From Diplocarpon mali (lineage: Eukaryota; Ascomycota; Leotiomycetes; Helotiales; Drepanopezizaceae), in NCBI GenBank assembly GCA_024741835.1, contig JAENRP010000272.1:22304-61138 (forward strand): a DNA stretch of 38,835 bases, given 5' to 3'. This document shows positions 1 through 10,134 of the stretch, piece by piece (the first letter of the stretch is position 1; every line of letters starts with the position of its first letter). Made by a program: the position numbers and the translations under genes. Below the pieces are notes generated by a model, which saw only the letters and a program-made list of their open reading frames with translations, ran no database searches and had not been told where the DNA came from.

Positions 1-397
1 ACCCTCTTTTCTCTTCTTACCTTTATAACTTTAGGTACTAACCTTACTTACACTTATTATTTATTTACAAATAGGGATTAGTATTCTTAGCTTATAAAAG
101 CCTTATATCTTTGCTAATAGTAGCAAAGGGCTGCTACTTAAGTTAATTAGGATATATATAAAGACCTAGAAGTAGAGGATCTTATAATATAAATTATATA
201 ATTAAATAAGGACTAAGAAAGGGGTATATATAAGACTACTATTATACTTAAAGATAGCGCGCAATACTAACTACCTATTCTACCCTTAACTAGTGAATTG
301 TCCTAGTTCTCGTCTTCGGAGAGCCCGCTTATAGTACTTCCTCCCTCTTGTTTTTAGGTCTTCCCTTAGGCCTATTCTTGTATTATCTCCCCTCTGT
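1..397 (-). repeat. Unclassified repeat X, copy 1 (truncated by window edge)
   Basis: Read on the minus strand, this stretch begins ACAGAGGGGAGA at 397 and matches the plus-strand block starting at 26702. The first ~100 bp match closely; matching islands continue further, including a shared stretch around 'aggtctttatatatat' and the 'ctactattagcaaag' block, and a purine-rich tail near position 1. The frame next to the start is arginine/lysine-rich and stays open for about 30 codons, but I recognise no domain. Both copies begin at the same base although their neighbours differ (copia B Gag here, copia A RNase H at 26696). That suggests a true element terminus rather than a random break. It could be a LINE or DNA-transposon end, a MITE or a solo LTR; the sequence does not decide. 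RIP has changed this copy more than the one at 26702. Confidence 0.6.
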
Positions 398-1522
398 CTT
401 ATATTAGATTCAATGTTTGCTAAGGCGCGGCTTAGCTGCATTAGGTTATGCTTATATAAGGTTCCTATCTACTTATTAGTAATAATTTCCTCCTTTAAGC
501 GAGTCGCTTAACTTAGATTAATCTTTACTATAATTGAGTTTAAAAAGTCAGTAACTCCTAGTTTCCCTTTGATTTTAAAAAGATTATATTATTCTACTAG
601 GCAGTACGCCTCCTACTACTCCTGGATCTACTACTAAGTATTAGTTCTCTTAGTCTTACCTTAGCGTAGTATATCGTAGTATTAGAGCCTTATCTAAGAC
701 TGAATAGCCTTATTAAAAGGCGTAATATCACGCTTTAAAATAGATACTAGGCCTTAGAGTAAGAGTTACTAATTTATTAAAATGGAATGCAGGTCGTTAG
801 CAGTAGTTCTAGTTATAAGAGTATCTCTATTAGGTATTAAAGAGGAGAGCTTCTTAGCTTGGATTTATACTTAAGCTATTACAAAAGCTAAGAGCGTTCT
901 ATCGACGGTCTTAGAGACCTATTCTAAAAGTAGCTTATAGTATTTGCGTTAGGTCTTCTAAGTCTCCTTACGTATATAGTACTCCTTTATTAGGATTTTA
1001 TATTCATCTTTAATATCCTTATAAGAAGCTTATAGAGAAGGAGCCTTTGACAGGTCTCTTAAGGGAAAGCGGGCGTAAATATGTTCGGATAGAGTCGCTA
1101 TATACTCTTTATACGACCTTACGTATACTACGCAGAGGTTAGCTATTTCTAATTCCTTAAGCTCTTATATAAAGGGAGCTTAAGGCTCAGTCTCTATAAT
1201 TAATTTAAATAGGAGTCTCAGATCGGCAAAAATAGTAATATTATAAAGCTTTATAAAGAATATATATTTACTAAACTACTTTACTTAAAAGGCAGAAGTA
1301 TTAAAGCAAGGCTCGAAGATGCTTAAAGAGTTAGATATATTAAATAGAGTCTAGTGAAAAGGTTAGGTATATAGATGAAGTTTGCAAATGAGGTTCGATT
1401 AGAAGATAGAGATTTGTTAATTGAAAATAAAGGTCCTTTAAGTTATTATAAGTATTCGAAAAGTCGATTAAGAGCTTAAAGGGCCCTTTAGCCAATTGCA
1501 TATAAAGAGAAAGCATATTAAA

Positions 1523-1542
1523 GTGCTTATAGGGCTTATAAC
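1523..1542 (-). other. Primer-binding site, copia B truncated copy
   Basis: Immediately inside the LTR the sense strand reads GTTATAAGCCC. With one RIP change reversed (A to G) this is complementary to the anticodon arm of initiator tRNA-Met, which contains GGGCUCAUAAC. Drosophila copia and yeast Ty5 are known to prime from this internal tRNA region rather than from the tRNA 3' end. The same sequence sits inside the other copia B 5' LTR and the copia A 5' LTR. Confidence 0.6.
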
Positions 1543-1740
1543 TATAGTGCGGTCGGCTAAAGGGCCTTTATTAGGTCGCTTAAAAGGCTCGCAGAAGTAG
1601 GAGAAGATGATTGATTATATTATTATCTAGTATATATATAGTAAGGAGACTTCGGAAAGAAAAGGGAGAGTCTATGACTCAGCAGGAGTCACGTAAAGGG
1701 TCTCCAGAATAAGTGGAGACTCTGCCCATTCTGCACGACA
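1543..1740 (-). repeat. Copia B 5' LTR (198 bp), truncated copy
   Basis: The LTR matches those at 9486-9683 and 16885-17082 and has the same length. On the element's sense strand it starts TGTCGTGCAG and ends in a CCGCAC...TATA terminus (TGT...ACA before RIP). This is the least RIP-damaged of the three copies: it keeps an intact TGACTCA and several CA/TG dinucleotides near its sense 5' end. Confidence 0.9.
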
Positions 1741-2390
1741 ATAAGACCAGATATCGCCTTTATTACTAAGCAACTTAATCAAAACTTAAAGGATCCGACG
1801 ATTCGATATAAGAATGCAGTTAAGCGACTTAAAAGGTACCTTTAATTGATAATTATATAAAAGGTAAGATATAAACTAACGAAATATATAAGCGCAAAGC
1901 TTAAGGTATATACCGATTCTAACTAAGCAAATATAAAAGGTTGGAAAAGTATATCTAAAAGCGTAGTAGTACTATATAGTAGACCTATATTATAAAGAAG
2001 TAGGAAGCAGAAATTAGTAGCTACTATAAGCACTAAGGCCGAATATATATTAATATTATCAAATTGTAAATAAGGATTATAAATCGCTTAAGTTTTAAAA
2101 GATATAAGTTTCGCTAAGTATATCAAATAAGATAGGAACTATATTAATCTTTAAGTAGATTATATAAAAGCGATTGCACTTATAAAGAATCTATACTTAT
2201 AGAAGCGATTGAAATATATTAATATTATCTATTACTTTATCTGCGACCTTATTATAAAGAATAAGTTATTAATCACCTATATCTTAACCGATCAAATAGT
2301 AGTAGATGGATTTATAAAGCTATTAAAGATAGTTGCAAAGTTTAAAGCATTTAAAGATATACTAAGGTTATAGAAGATAGTAGGGGCTTA
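1741..2390 (+). pseudogene. Copia A1 RNase H relic (end of pol)
   Basis: Read through RIP stops, the frame gives the end of copia RT and the RNase H domain: RPDIAF at the start, a relic of the YTDSDWA motif, a degenerate SIATSSTEAEY block (here VATISTKAEY), and a C-terminal DQIVVDGF block matching the family's DRxVADGFTKPL. Many stops are TAA/TAG where tryptophan or glutamine is expected. RNase H would remove the RNA template during cDNA synthesis; here it is dead. The nearly identical relics at 3370-4015 (plus) and 6790-7430 (minus) support the reading. Confidence 0.85.
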
Positions 2391-2404
2391 ATAGGCTTAA
2401 GGAC

Positions 2405-2556
2405 GACTCCTAGGCCCGCCTTACGAGTTAGGTTATATAGTCTTATAAAGGAAAGTTTTTTAAATCGACTCCTAGGCCTAGATTGCAAGTTAAATTATAT
2501 AATCTTATAAAGGAACGCTTTTAGGAAAATTGACTCTTAATCCTGCCTTATAAGTA
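2405..2556 (+). repeat. Three-unit 24-bp module array in copia A1 3' tail
   Basis: Modules at 2405-2430, 2467-2492 and 2532-2556, each starting GACTC and ending in a RIP-changed CGAGTC. They sit at the head of units about 62-65 bp long that also share a TATAAAGGAA-type spacer. They lie just after the RNase H end and before the 3' LTR, so they are probably 3' untranslated. The same three-unit layout occurs in A2 and A3, and a two-unit version in A4. Confidence 0.8.
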
Positions 2557-2694
2557 GAGTTTAGTAATTTCAATAGAGGTTGCTATTAATTGATTATTTT
2601 TAATTTAAAGAGATACTTAAGAGTTAGATTAGCGCAAAAGGATAGTTGTTATTTTCCTAACTATAAGTCAATTGGAGTAAGGTCTAAGTAAGGG

Positions 2695-2889
2695 TATTAA
2701 GATAGGTGATATAGCTATTACTTTAATATATTATCATATAACCCTACTACTTAATCAATAGGATATTAATACATATATAGCTATAAGGAAGAAAGGGGTA
2801 ACCTTCCTTCCCTAACTCTTACTAATATATCGACCATCGACTTCTAGAAGTTTCTATTACCTACTGCGCCGACTCACTTAAGCTCAATA
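2695..2889 (+). repeat. Copia A1 3' LTR (195 bp)
   Basis: It runs from TATTAAG to CTCAATA, which are RIP-changed forms of TGTTGAG...CTCAACA. It is preceded by the purine-rich GTAAGGTCTAAGTAAGGG. Five other LTR copies in the window have exactly the same length. Confidence 0.9.
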
Positions 2890-4030
2890 GGCTTAAGCAA
2901 TTAGCTTAAGATTAAAACCTTTTATATAGCTTTACTTCAATAGAAATAGGATTCGTTTAAAGCCTAGCTAACCTTTGTTTATTTACTTATATTAAGCGTA
3001 GAATTAAATTGCTATTATATATTATGAATATTGCTATAGCTATAAAAATAATTACTTAATTAGATTGGTTCTTTATAAATATTTAAAAACGTTTTAATAT
3101 TAAAGATCTAAGGGTAATTTATAAGATCCTTAGCATCTGCGTTATAAGGAACCGCTCTACTTAAGAACTCTAGTTAGACTAAAAGCAGTATATTAAGAAG
3201 ATCCTAAATTAAATAAGACTCTTTACTTATACTTCCAACTTTAAGTTAAAGCGTACTCTAATCGAAAGAAAGTATAATAAGTTAAAGCCTATTAATAAAA
3301 ATAAGTAAAGAGGAGATTTGAAGAAGTACTAATAGGATATTAAAGCAATTATATATACTATAGTATATATAAGATTAGATATCGCCTTTATTATTAGGCA
3401 ACTTAATCAGAACTTAAAGGATTTAACGATTTAATATAAAAATGTAGTTAAGCGACTTAGAAGATACCTTTAATTAATAATTATATAAAAGGTTAGATAT
3501 AGACTAACGAAATATATAAGCGCAAAGCTTAAGGTATATACTAATTCTAATTAGGCAAATATAAAAGGTTAGAAAAGTATATTTAAAAGCGTAGTAGTAC
3601 TATATAGTAGACCTATATTATAAGGAAGTAGGAAGTAGAAATCAATAGCTACTATAAGTACTAAGGCTAAATATATATTAATATTATTAAATTGCAAATA
3701 AGGATTATAGATCGCCTAAGTTTTAAAAGATATAAGTTTTATTAAGTATATTAGATAAAATAGAAACTATATTAATCTTTAAGTAGATAATATAAAGGCA
3801 ATTATATTTATAAAGAATCTATACTTATATAATCGATTAAAATATATTAATATTACTTACTACTTTATCTATAATCTTATTATGAAAAATAAGTTATTAA
3901 TTACTTATATCCTAATTAATCGAATAGTAGTAAATGGATTTATAAAGCTATTAAAGATAGTTATAAAGTTTAAAGCATTTAAAGATATACTAAAGTTATA
4001 AAAGATAATAAGGGCTTAGTAGGCTTAAGG
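2890..4030 (+). pseudogene. Copia A2 RT and RNase H relic
   Basis: The translation (with stops) follows A3 through the RT thumb and RNase H. It covers the SKPKR-like block, the RPDIAF motif, a KVYTDSDWA-like block near 3535 and the family's C-terminal ADGFTKPL region. The YxDD region near 3025 is badly altered, whereas A3 still encodes YIDDI there. The fragment lacks the RT N-terminus and everything before it. Confidence 0.8.
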
Positions 4031-4032
4031 AC

Positions 4033-4183
4033 GACTCTTAGGCCTACCTTGCGAGTTAGGTCACGTAGTCTTATAAAGGAAAGTTTTTAAATTGACTCTT
4101 AGGCCTAGACCGCAAGTTAAGTTATATAGTCTTATAAAAGAACGCTTTTAGGAAAATTGACTCTTAATCCTACCTTATAAGTA
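4033..4183 (+). repeat. Three-unit 24-bp module array in copia A2 3' tail
   Basis: Modules at 4033-4058, 4094-4119 and 4159-4183, with spacings of 61 and 65 bp that match A1. The flanking spacer sequence is also shared. RIP has changed the GG/CC core differently in each unit. Confidence 0.8.
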
Positions 4184-4304
4184 GAGTTTAATAATTTTAA
4201 TCGAAGTTGTTATTAATTGATTATTTTTAATTTAAAGAGATACTTAAGAGTTAGATTAGCGTAAAAGGATAGTCGTTATTTTTCCTAATTATAGGTTAAT
4301 TAAA

Positions 4305-4517
4305 GTAAGGTCTAAGTAAGGGTATTAAAATAGGTAATATAGCTATTACTTTAATATATTATTATATAATCCTACTACTTAATCAATAGGATATTAATAC
4401 GTATATAGCTATAAGGAAGAAAGGGGTAACCTTCCTTTCCTAACTCTTACTAATATATCGACCATCGACCTTTAGAAGCCTCCTTTACCTATTGCGCCGA
4501 CTTACTTAAGCTCAATA
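4305..4517 (+). repeat. Copia A2 PPT and first 3' LTR (LTR 4323-4517)
   Basis: The 18-bp purine-rich block GTAAGGTCTAAGTAAGGG (4305-4322) is followed by a complete 195-bp LTR. The purine block is the probable polypurine tract that primes plus-strand synthesis. The whole 213-bp unit is repeated immediately downstream. Confidence 0.85.
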
Positions 4518-4730
4518 GTAAGGTCTAAGTAAGGGTATTAAGATAGGTGATATAGCTATTACTCTAATATATTATCATATGACCCTATTGCTTAATCAAT
4601 AGGATATTAATATATATATAGCTATAGGAAAGAAAGGGGTAACCTTCCTTCCTTAACTCTTATTAATGTATCGACCATCGACCTTTAAAAGCCTCCTTTA
4701 CCTACTGCGCCGACTTACTGAAGCTTAATA
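4518..4730 (+). repeat. Duplicated PPT and second 3' LTR (LTR 4536-4730)
   Basis: The same 18-bp purine block, identical base for base (4518-4535), leads into a second complete 195-bp LTR. The LTR pair differs by transitions. The result is a direct tandem duplication of a 213-bp PPT-LTR unit, which a normal insertion does not produce. Confidence 0.85.
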
Positions 4731-6135
4731 GAATTCTATATAATTAACCTTTATCTTTTACTATATATTGAAGATCTAGTCTTTAACTTTTATATCTTCT
4801 TTATTTAAGAAAGGGTTTAGATCTTTGATTTTTATTAAGCGGACCCGACGATTAGGTTTAAGGGTTTAACTCTATCCTTTGAAATTAAAGGTATTAGAGT
4901 AGGATTCCCTTTCGATAGGCTGTTTAGGCTAGGCGGTAGGAGGATCTCTATAGGGATTTTTAAAGAGAGGTCTGCTTTATAAAGTAGAGGTAGTTGGCTA
5001 GCTAGCTAAGCTCGTATATTATTATTCTTCTATTAAGTTCCTCTAATATGCGCTAGTCTCTTAGGTCGTTCTAAGCTCTTTTTATAGTTATATAGTTATA
5101 GGTATAGTCGCTTCTTCTATTCTTTAAATATAATTATAAAAACTCTAAACTATCGAATCTTATTATTTAATATATTAATAATAGTATTTTATAAGGCGTT
5201 CCTCTACTACTAGTTGATCCTTATATATAATAGATCTTTTGCCTACTTTAGTTTAAAACCTTAGTAATATAAAGAAGTCGTTTCTTTTAACTTTTATATT
5301 AATATAAGAGATAAGTTGGCTTAAGGCTTCTTATTTACAGGAGGTCGATATATCTTTTATATTATATAAGGTTCGTTTTAAAGAGGAGGTTAATTAAGGC
5401 TTGCTAGTAGAGTCGGCTGGTATAAGGGATTCGTTGTCTATAGGGTTTTAAAGGGTATCCTTTTTAATTAAGAGGTTGCTTAATTTAAAAGGTATTAGCG
5501 TTATTATTTTAAAATTGATTTTCCTAAAGTAAAAGGTCCTTTTATAACGTTTTCGTCCTATTAAGGGCTATAGTTAGGAAATGCCTTAACTTATAGATTT
5601 TATAATTTCTTTTAAAGTCAGCCGAGAGCTATTAACTATCGATAGTTGTTTTAGCTAAGTCTATTAGCTCTTCTTTCGATTCTTAAGTTTAAGAAGGGAC
5701 CGAACGTCGAGGACGTTCTTTAAGTTGCTTTTATATATTATAGGAGTCGGTCGGAAGAAGGGTCTTTAAAGGAGTATTAGTCTTTTACTAAGTATATTAT
5801 ATCGCCTTATAAGGCTAGAAGGAGTATAAACTTTAAATTATATAATAGTAGAAGTAAAGTATAAGTCGATAAAGTTATTAAGATTAAAGCTGCTAAATCG
5901 TATAGAATTTAAAGCTAAAGAGTATATATAAAGTAAGAGGCCTTCCTTTTAATATACTCTCCTTAACCTAAGACTTCTAGAAGTCGGTTTCTATTAGTAA
6001 GTCATATTCTATCTATTAAAGGAAAGGTATAGTAAAGGTATAGCGTATCTATTATATCAGTCTATTACGCCTTTATTTATACTACTATCTCTACTGCACC
6101 TGCTTTGATAGTTCCGTGCTTTTGTCGCGCTGTGA
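4731..6135 (-). pseudogene. Chromovirus (Ty3/gypsy) Gag relic, N-terminal part
   Basis: The minus strand here is co-linear with plus-strand 20630-22020, so it is the 5' leader and first part of the same chromovirus Gag. RIP has filled it with stops. It ends at the copia A2 LTR (4730), before the region that would encode the CCHC zinc knuckle (present at 22628 in the other copy). Near 6135 the leader joins copia A protease sequence instead of its own LTR. Gag would form the particle core; nothing functional remains. Confidence 0.75.
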
Positions 6136-6139
6136 CATA

Positions 6140-6283
6140 TGCTATACAATTAGTATTATTATATTAATCAGATTTAAAGATCTTATAAAGATCGGCTTTG
6201 AAAATGTAAGTACTTTTATTATAAATATTATTTAAATTATTAAAAGTGGATTTAAATTCAAATAACCTATTATTATTATTAAA
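6140..6283 (-). pseudogene. Copia A Gag/protease scrap
   Basis: This block matches about 18250-18425 on the same strand, where it lies between copia A Gag and the protease core. It is joined on one side to a chromovirus leader (6135) and on the other to the 3' LTR of A3 (6284). The shared text includes an Asn-rich stretch and a K-A-D-L-x-K-I block. It is probably the product of recombination between nested elements. Confidence 0.65.
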
Positions 6284-6478
6284 TATTGAGCTTAAGTAAG
6301 TCGGCGCAGTAGGTAAGGGAAACTTCTAAAGGTCGATGGTCGATATATTAGTAAGAGTTAGGGAAGGAAGGTTACCCCTTTCTTCCCTATAGCTATATAT
6401 ATATTAATATCCTACTAAGTAAGCAGTAGGGTTATATAATAATATATTAGAGTAATAGCTATATTACCTATTTTAATA
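6284..6478 (-). repeat. Copia A3 3' LTR (195 bp)
   Basis: On the plus strand it reads TATTGAG at 6284 to TTTAATA at 6478, the reverse complement of the A1/A2 LTRs. It is followed inward by the complement of the same polypurine tract. Confidence 0.9.
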
Positions 6479-6617
6479 CCCTTACTTAGACCTTACTCCA
6501 ATTGACCTATAGTCGGGAAAATAATAATTATCCTTTTACGCTAATCTAACTCTTAAGTATCTCTTTAAATTAAAAATAATCAATTAATAGTAACCTTTAT
6601 TAAAATCACCAAACTCT

Positions 6618-6766
6618 ACTTATAAGATAGGACTAAAAGTTAATTTTCCTAAAAGCATTTATTTATAAGACTATATGACTTAACTCGCGGTCTAGGCCTA
6701 GGAGTCGATCTAAAAACTTTCCTTTATAAGATTATATAACCTAACTCGCAGGGTAGGCCTAGGAGT
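6618..6766 (-). repeat. Three-unit 24-bp module array in copia A3 3' tail
   Basis: Modules at 6618-6641, 6681-6706 and 6742-6766. On the sense (minus) strand they have the same orientation and spacing as in A1 and A2. The middle unit keeps most of its GC core (AACTCGCGGTCTAGGCC). Confidence 0.8.
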
Positions 6767-6779
6767 TGTCCTTAAGCCT

Positions 6780-8300
6780 ATTAAGCCCTTACTATCTTTT
6801 ATAACCCTAGTATATCTTTAAATACTTCGAATTTTATAACTTTCTTTAATAGCTTTGTAAATCTATTTGCTACTATTCGATCGGTTAGGATATAGGTAAT
6901 TGATAACTTATTCTTTATAATAAGGTTATAGATAAAGTAGTAAGTAATATCGATATATTTCGATCGCTTATATAAGTATAGATTCTTTATAAGTGCAATC
7001 GCCCTTATATTATTTACTTAAAGATTAATATAATTCCTATCTTATCTAATATACTTAGCGAAATCTATATCTTTTAAAACTTAGGCGATCTATAATCTTT
7101 ATTTGCAATTTAATAATATTAATATATATTTAGCCTTAGTACTTATAGTAGCTATTGATTTCTACTTCCTACTTTCCTATAATATAGGTCTACTATATAG
7201 TACTACTATACTTTTAAATATACTTTTCCAATCTTTTATATTTGCCTAGTCGGAATTAGTATATACCTTAAGCTTTGCACTTATATATTTCATTAGTCTA
7301 TATCTTACCTTTTATATAATTATCGATCGAAGGTACCTTTTAAATTACTTAACTGCGTTCTTATATTAAATCGTTAGATCCTTTAGGTTTTAACTAAGTT
7401 GCTTAATAATAAAGGCGATATCTAGTCTTATATATACTATAGTATATATAATTGCTCTAATATCCTATTAGTACTTTTTTAAATCTCCTCTTTGCTTATT
7501 TTCATTAATAGGCTCTGACTTATTATACTTTCCTTTAATTAAAGTACGCTTTGGCTTAAAGTTAAAAGTATAAGTAGAAAGTCCTATTTAGTCTAGGATC
7601 TTCTTAATATACTACTCTTAGTTTAACTAGAGTTCTTAAGTAAAGCGGTTCCTTATAATACAAATGCTAAGGATCTTATGAATTCCCCTTAGATCCTTAG
7701 TATTAAAACGTTTCCGAATAGTTATAAAGAACTAATCCAATTAAGTGGTTGTTTTCGCAATTATAATAATATCGTCGATATATAATAGCAACTTGATTCT
7801 ATACTTAGTATAAGTAAATAGACAAAGGTCTGCTAAGCTTTAAATGAATCCTATTTCTACTAAAGCAGAGCTATATAAGAGGTTCTAATTATAAGCTGAT
7901 TGCTTAAGCCTATAGATACTATAGAGTATATAGAAAGAGTAGCTAGCGTATATAAGAATACTATTAGGTTAGAAGAGAAAAATCCGTTCCTTTATAATCG
8001 CTTTAGTAAATGCATTTTTAATATTGTACTATTTGCATTTAAGGTCCTTAGCAGCTACTATTACTATAAATATGCAAAGGGTATCTATGCGAATTATTAG
8101 CGCAAATGTATCGAAGTAGTCTTTTCTATACTATTAGGAGAAGCCCTTAGCTATAAGCCTTGCCTTATAATATTTTAAGGTCCTATCTACATATATCTTG
8201 ATTATAAAGACCTACTTTATTAAAACTAAGTTCATATCCTTTAGTATTAGTTCCTCTATTTATATACTATTTGTAATAAGAGAACTTATCTCCTTTTAAA
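6780..8300 (-). pseudogene. Copia A3 reverse transcriptase and RNase H relic
   Basis: The best-preserved copia A pol here. On the minus strand, RT begins near 8280. The first catalytic block reads QYNIKNAF (aspartate mutated to Asn) near 8030, and the second block still reads YIDDI at 7768-7782. Downstream come SKPKR-like, RPDIAF-like (degenerate), YTDSDWA-like, a SIATISTKAKY block and a DRIVANRFTKLL block ending near 6860. Tryptophan and glutamine codons are repeatedly stops. RT and RNase H copy the element RNA into DNA inside the particle; this copy cannot do so. Confidence 0.88.
7900..8100 (+). other. Spurious 66-codon ORF opposite copia A3 RT
   Basis: This open frame lies on the strand opposite the RT relic. 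It shows no domain and is best explained as a chance gap in stops. I do not annotate it as a gene; it is listed so that it is not mistaken for one. Confidence 0.7.
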
Positions 8301-9480
8301 TTGCCTTATTCTATGTTGCTCTATTCTTTAGATTATTAATAGCTTTATTATACATCTTTAAAAGAGAGATTTTCATTATCCCTTTAAAGGCTAGGAATAT
8401 ATTATCTTTATCGAAGCTCTATTAAAGTTTAAGCTTATAGATCCTATGCGCTATTATAGCCTAGATACGCTTAGACTTGCGTTTATTTAAGGTATCTTTT
8501 GATTTTAAGTCTCTATTCCTCTTTAAAGGCGTAGGTTTAGCTATAGGTTCTATAGGCTTATTATCTAAAGAACCGCTTTTTAATAGTAGAGGCTTATTAT
8601 TACTTATACCTATTTTAGGAATATCCTTTACTATAGGTGCTTTAATTAAAGGGATGATAATATTAAAGTTATTCTATACTTTAAGTAGTTTGCAGATAAT
8701 AGGAATAGTCTGTTCGGCCTTTGGGCGATTAGTAGGTTATTGATTAGCAGGTGCGCTTAATATACTTAAGTTAAGAGAGAGGGGTTATTAGTTCGGCTTA
8801 ATAGTATTACTATTAAGTAATATACTTTGCGAATCTTTAGGTATATAAAGCTTTAAGGATAGCTCTCTCTTATTTTAAGATTCGTCGAACTTAACTATTA
8901 AGGATATGATTACTTGCCTTAGATCTAGCATATATACTATTTATTATTTTATTATTTATTTAATATATCTAATAAATATATACTTTCTACCTTAGTCTAT
9001 TAGCTTTTTACTCTTTATACTTATAGGCTAGGACTTTAGGCTAATATAGGAGTAGTAGACGCTTTTAAAGATACAGATATAGTCTAGGCTTAGTTTTTAT
9101 TTGAAATATACCTTATATAATGATATTTAAGTGTTATTGACTATTAGTCTACTACTTATTCTATTTCGCAAGTATACGTCTGCCTTAATCGCAAGGTCTT
9201 AGAATTCCAGTAGTAGGTTAGCATCTTATAATAGAGCGTAATAGTTAGCCTCTACTTGCTAAATGCTTCGCTTAATAATACTATTCTAATAGGAACTTTT
9301 ATATATTATAGTTGGTTTGTAATAAACTCCTTATTTTGCCTATTTATTAAGCTTTGCCTTAATCTCTAATGTATTATTAGACCTAATAGCTATTAGCTTT
9401 AATTAGGTCTAGTGTTCTTCTATTACTTTTTAAGTTTCCAGCTTTTTTATAAGCTTAGATTTAGTCCTAGTATAAATAGT
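8300..9480 (-). pseudogene. Copia A3 integrase, second part, and IN-RT linker
   Basis: On the minus strand the frame starts at the nested insertion (9480) with TRTKSKLIKKLET and continues with a RSDNA-type block near the second catalytic aspartate. Then come SIRQVEAN- and ADVYLRNR-like blocks and the SLDYI...FKSVYYSYISLK block of copia integrase C-termini. It tails off in a low-complexity, lysine- and proline-rich linker near 8470. The first part of the same domain is at 17088-17420; joining the two across the CTATA duplication restores the frame. Integrase would insert the cDNA into the genome. Confidence 0.85.
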
Positions 9481-9485
9481 CTATA
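9481..9485. repeat. Target-site duplication, left half (CTATA)
   Basis: CTATA directly outside the left LTR of copia B, repeated exactly at 17083-17087. A 5-bp duplication is typical of copia integrases. Confidence 0.88.
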
Positions 9486-9683
9486 TGTGGTGCGGTCGGC
9501 TGGAGGGCCTTTATTAGGTCGCTTAGGAGGCTCGCAGAAGTAGGAGAAGATGATTAATTATATTATTATCTAGTATATATATGGTAAGGAGACTTCGGAA
9601 AGAAAAGGGAGAGTCTATAACTTAATAGGAGTTATATAAAGGGTCTTTAGAATAAGTGGAGACTCCGCCTATTTTGTATAATA
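9486..9683 (-). repeat. Copia B 3' LTR (198 bp)
   Basis: Plus strand TGTGGTGCGG at 9486 to TTGTATAATA at 9683. Its RIP changes differ from those of the 5' LTR: here the TGTCGTGCAG terminus has become TATTATACAA, while the other end is unmutated. All differences I checked between the pair are transitions. Confidence 0.92.
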
Positions 9684-10130
9684 TACCCTTTAGTTAGGCG
9701 ATGCTCTTAAAATCGCTTAGCTATATAGATAAAATAAAAGAAAGAATAGCAGTTATAAGGAAAAGAGGCTCTATCTTACGTACTGCCCTTCTAAAGGTCG
9801 TTCCTTTTAGAATAAGAAGGGTTGCTATAGGTAATAAGCGCGCTTAGGAATCTTTGCGATTCTATGCTAGTGCTCTATTAGGCTTCTTATAAAGTATTTC
9901 TATTATAGAGGTTCTCCTTTCCTTCTTTTAAAAATAACCCTCCTTTATTATTTAAAAATATTATCTTTATATTAATAATTTTTAAATATAAAAGGAACTT
10001 CTACTTATTATAGCCTTAGCCGCCTTTATAAAGTAAGACCCTTAGAGTCCTTATACCCTGTATTATACTAACTTTGCGCTAGGTCGCTAGCGCTCCTTTA
10101 GAAGCTATAACCTTAGTGCGATTATCCTAG
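9684..10130 (-). other. Copia B 3' untranslated region
   Basis: Between the 3' LTR and the Gly/Ser-rich region I see no coding signal. Just inside the LTR the sense strand has AACTAAAGGGTA, a possible polypurine tract. The rest is RIP-saturated. Confidence 0.5.
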
Positions 10131-10134
10131 TACT

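Larger units (their letters stand above)
403..1740 (-). mobile_element. Copia B, truncated copy: 5' LTR, leader and Gag
   Basis: This minus-strand block is co-linear with 15745-17082 of the complete copia B element, and the differences are almost all transitions. It holds the 5' LTR (1543-1740), a leader with the primer-binding site, and a broken Gag frame running leftward to about 403. At that point homology to copia B stops and repeat X begins. The right flank is copia A sequence (RNase H, 1741 on), so the element had inserted into copia A; ATAAG at 1741-1745 is the likely target-site half. The matching left half was lost with the rest of the element. No open frame survives. Confidence 0.85.
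1741..2889 (+). mobile_element. Copia A1: RNase H to 3' LTR fragment
   Basis: Plus-strand 3' end of a copia A element. It contains a broken RNase H frame (1741-2390), a three-unit array of the 24-bp module (2405-2556), a short non-coding tail, a polypurine tract and a complete 195-bp 3' LTR. The upstream part is missing because copia B is inserted at 1740. At 2889/2890 the LTR end abuts the reverse-transcriptase region of a second copia A copy directly, as if A1 had inserted into A2 or recombined with it. Confidence 0.85.
2890..4730 (+). mobile_element. Copia A2: RT to duplicated 3' LTR
   Basis: Plus-strand 3' part of another copia A element. It starts inside the reverse transcriptase (co-linear with A3 from about 7907 downward) and continues through RNase H, the three-module array and the 3' tail. 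It ends in two LTRs arranged PPT-LTR-PPT-LTR. The left edge is the junction with A1; the right edge at 4730/4731 cuts a chromovirus Gag relic lying on the other strand. All reading frames are broken. Confidence 0.85.

Noticed and set aside
398..1745. ATAAG next to the copia B LTR (1741) and CTTAT at 398-402 as a target duplication
   Set aside because: The two are reverse complements, not direct repeats, and the left side is not an LTR end; the match is likely chance.
8477..8743. 88-codon plus-strand ORF with a membrane-protein look
   Set aside because: It lies opposite the copia A integrase-RT linker. AT-rich RIP sequence often gives hydrophobic Leu/Ile/Phe-rich frames.
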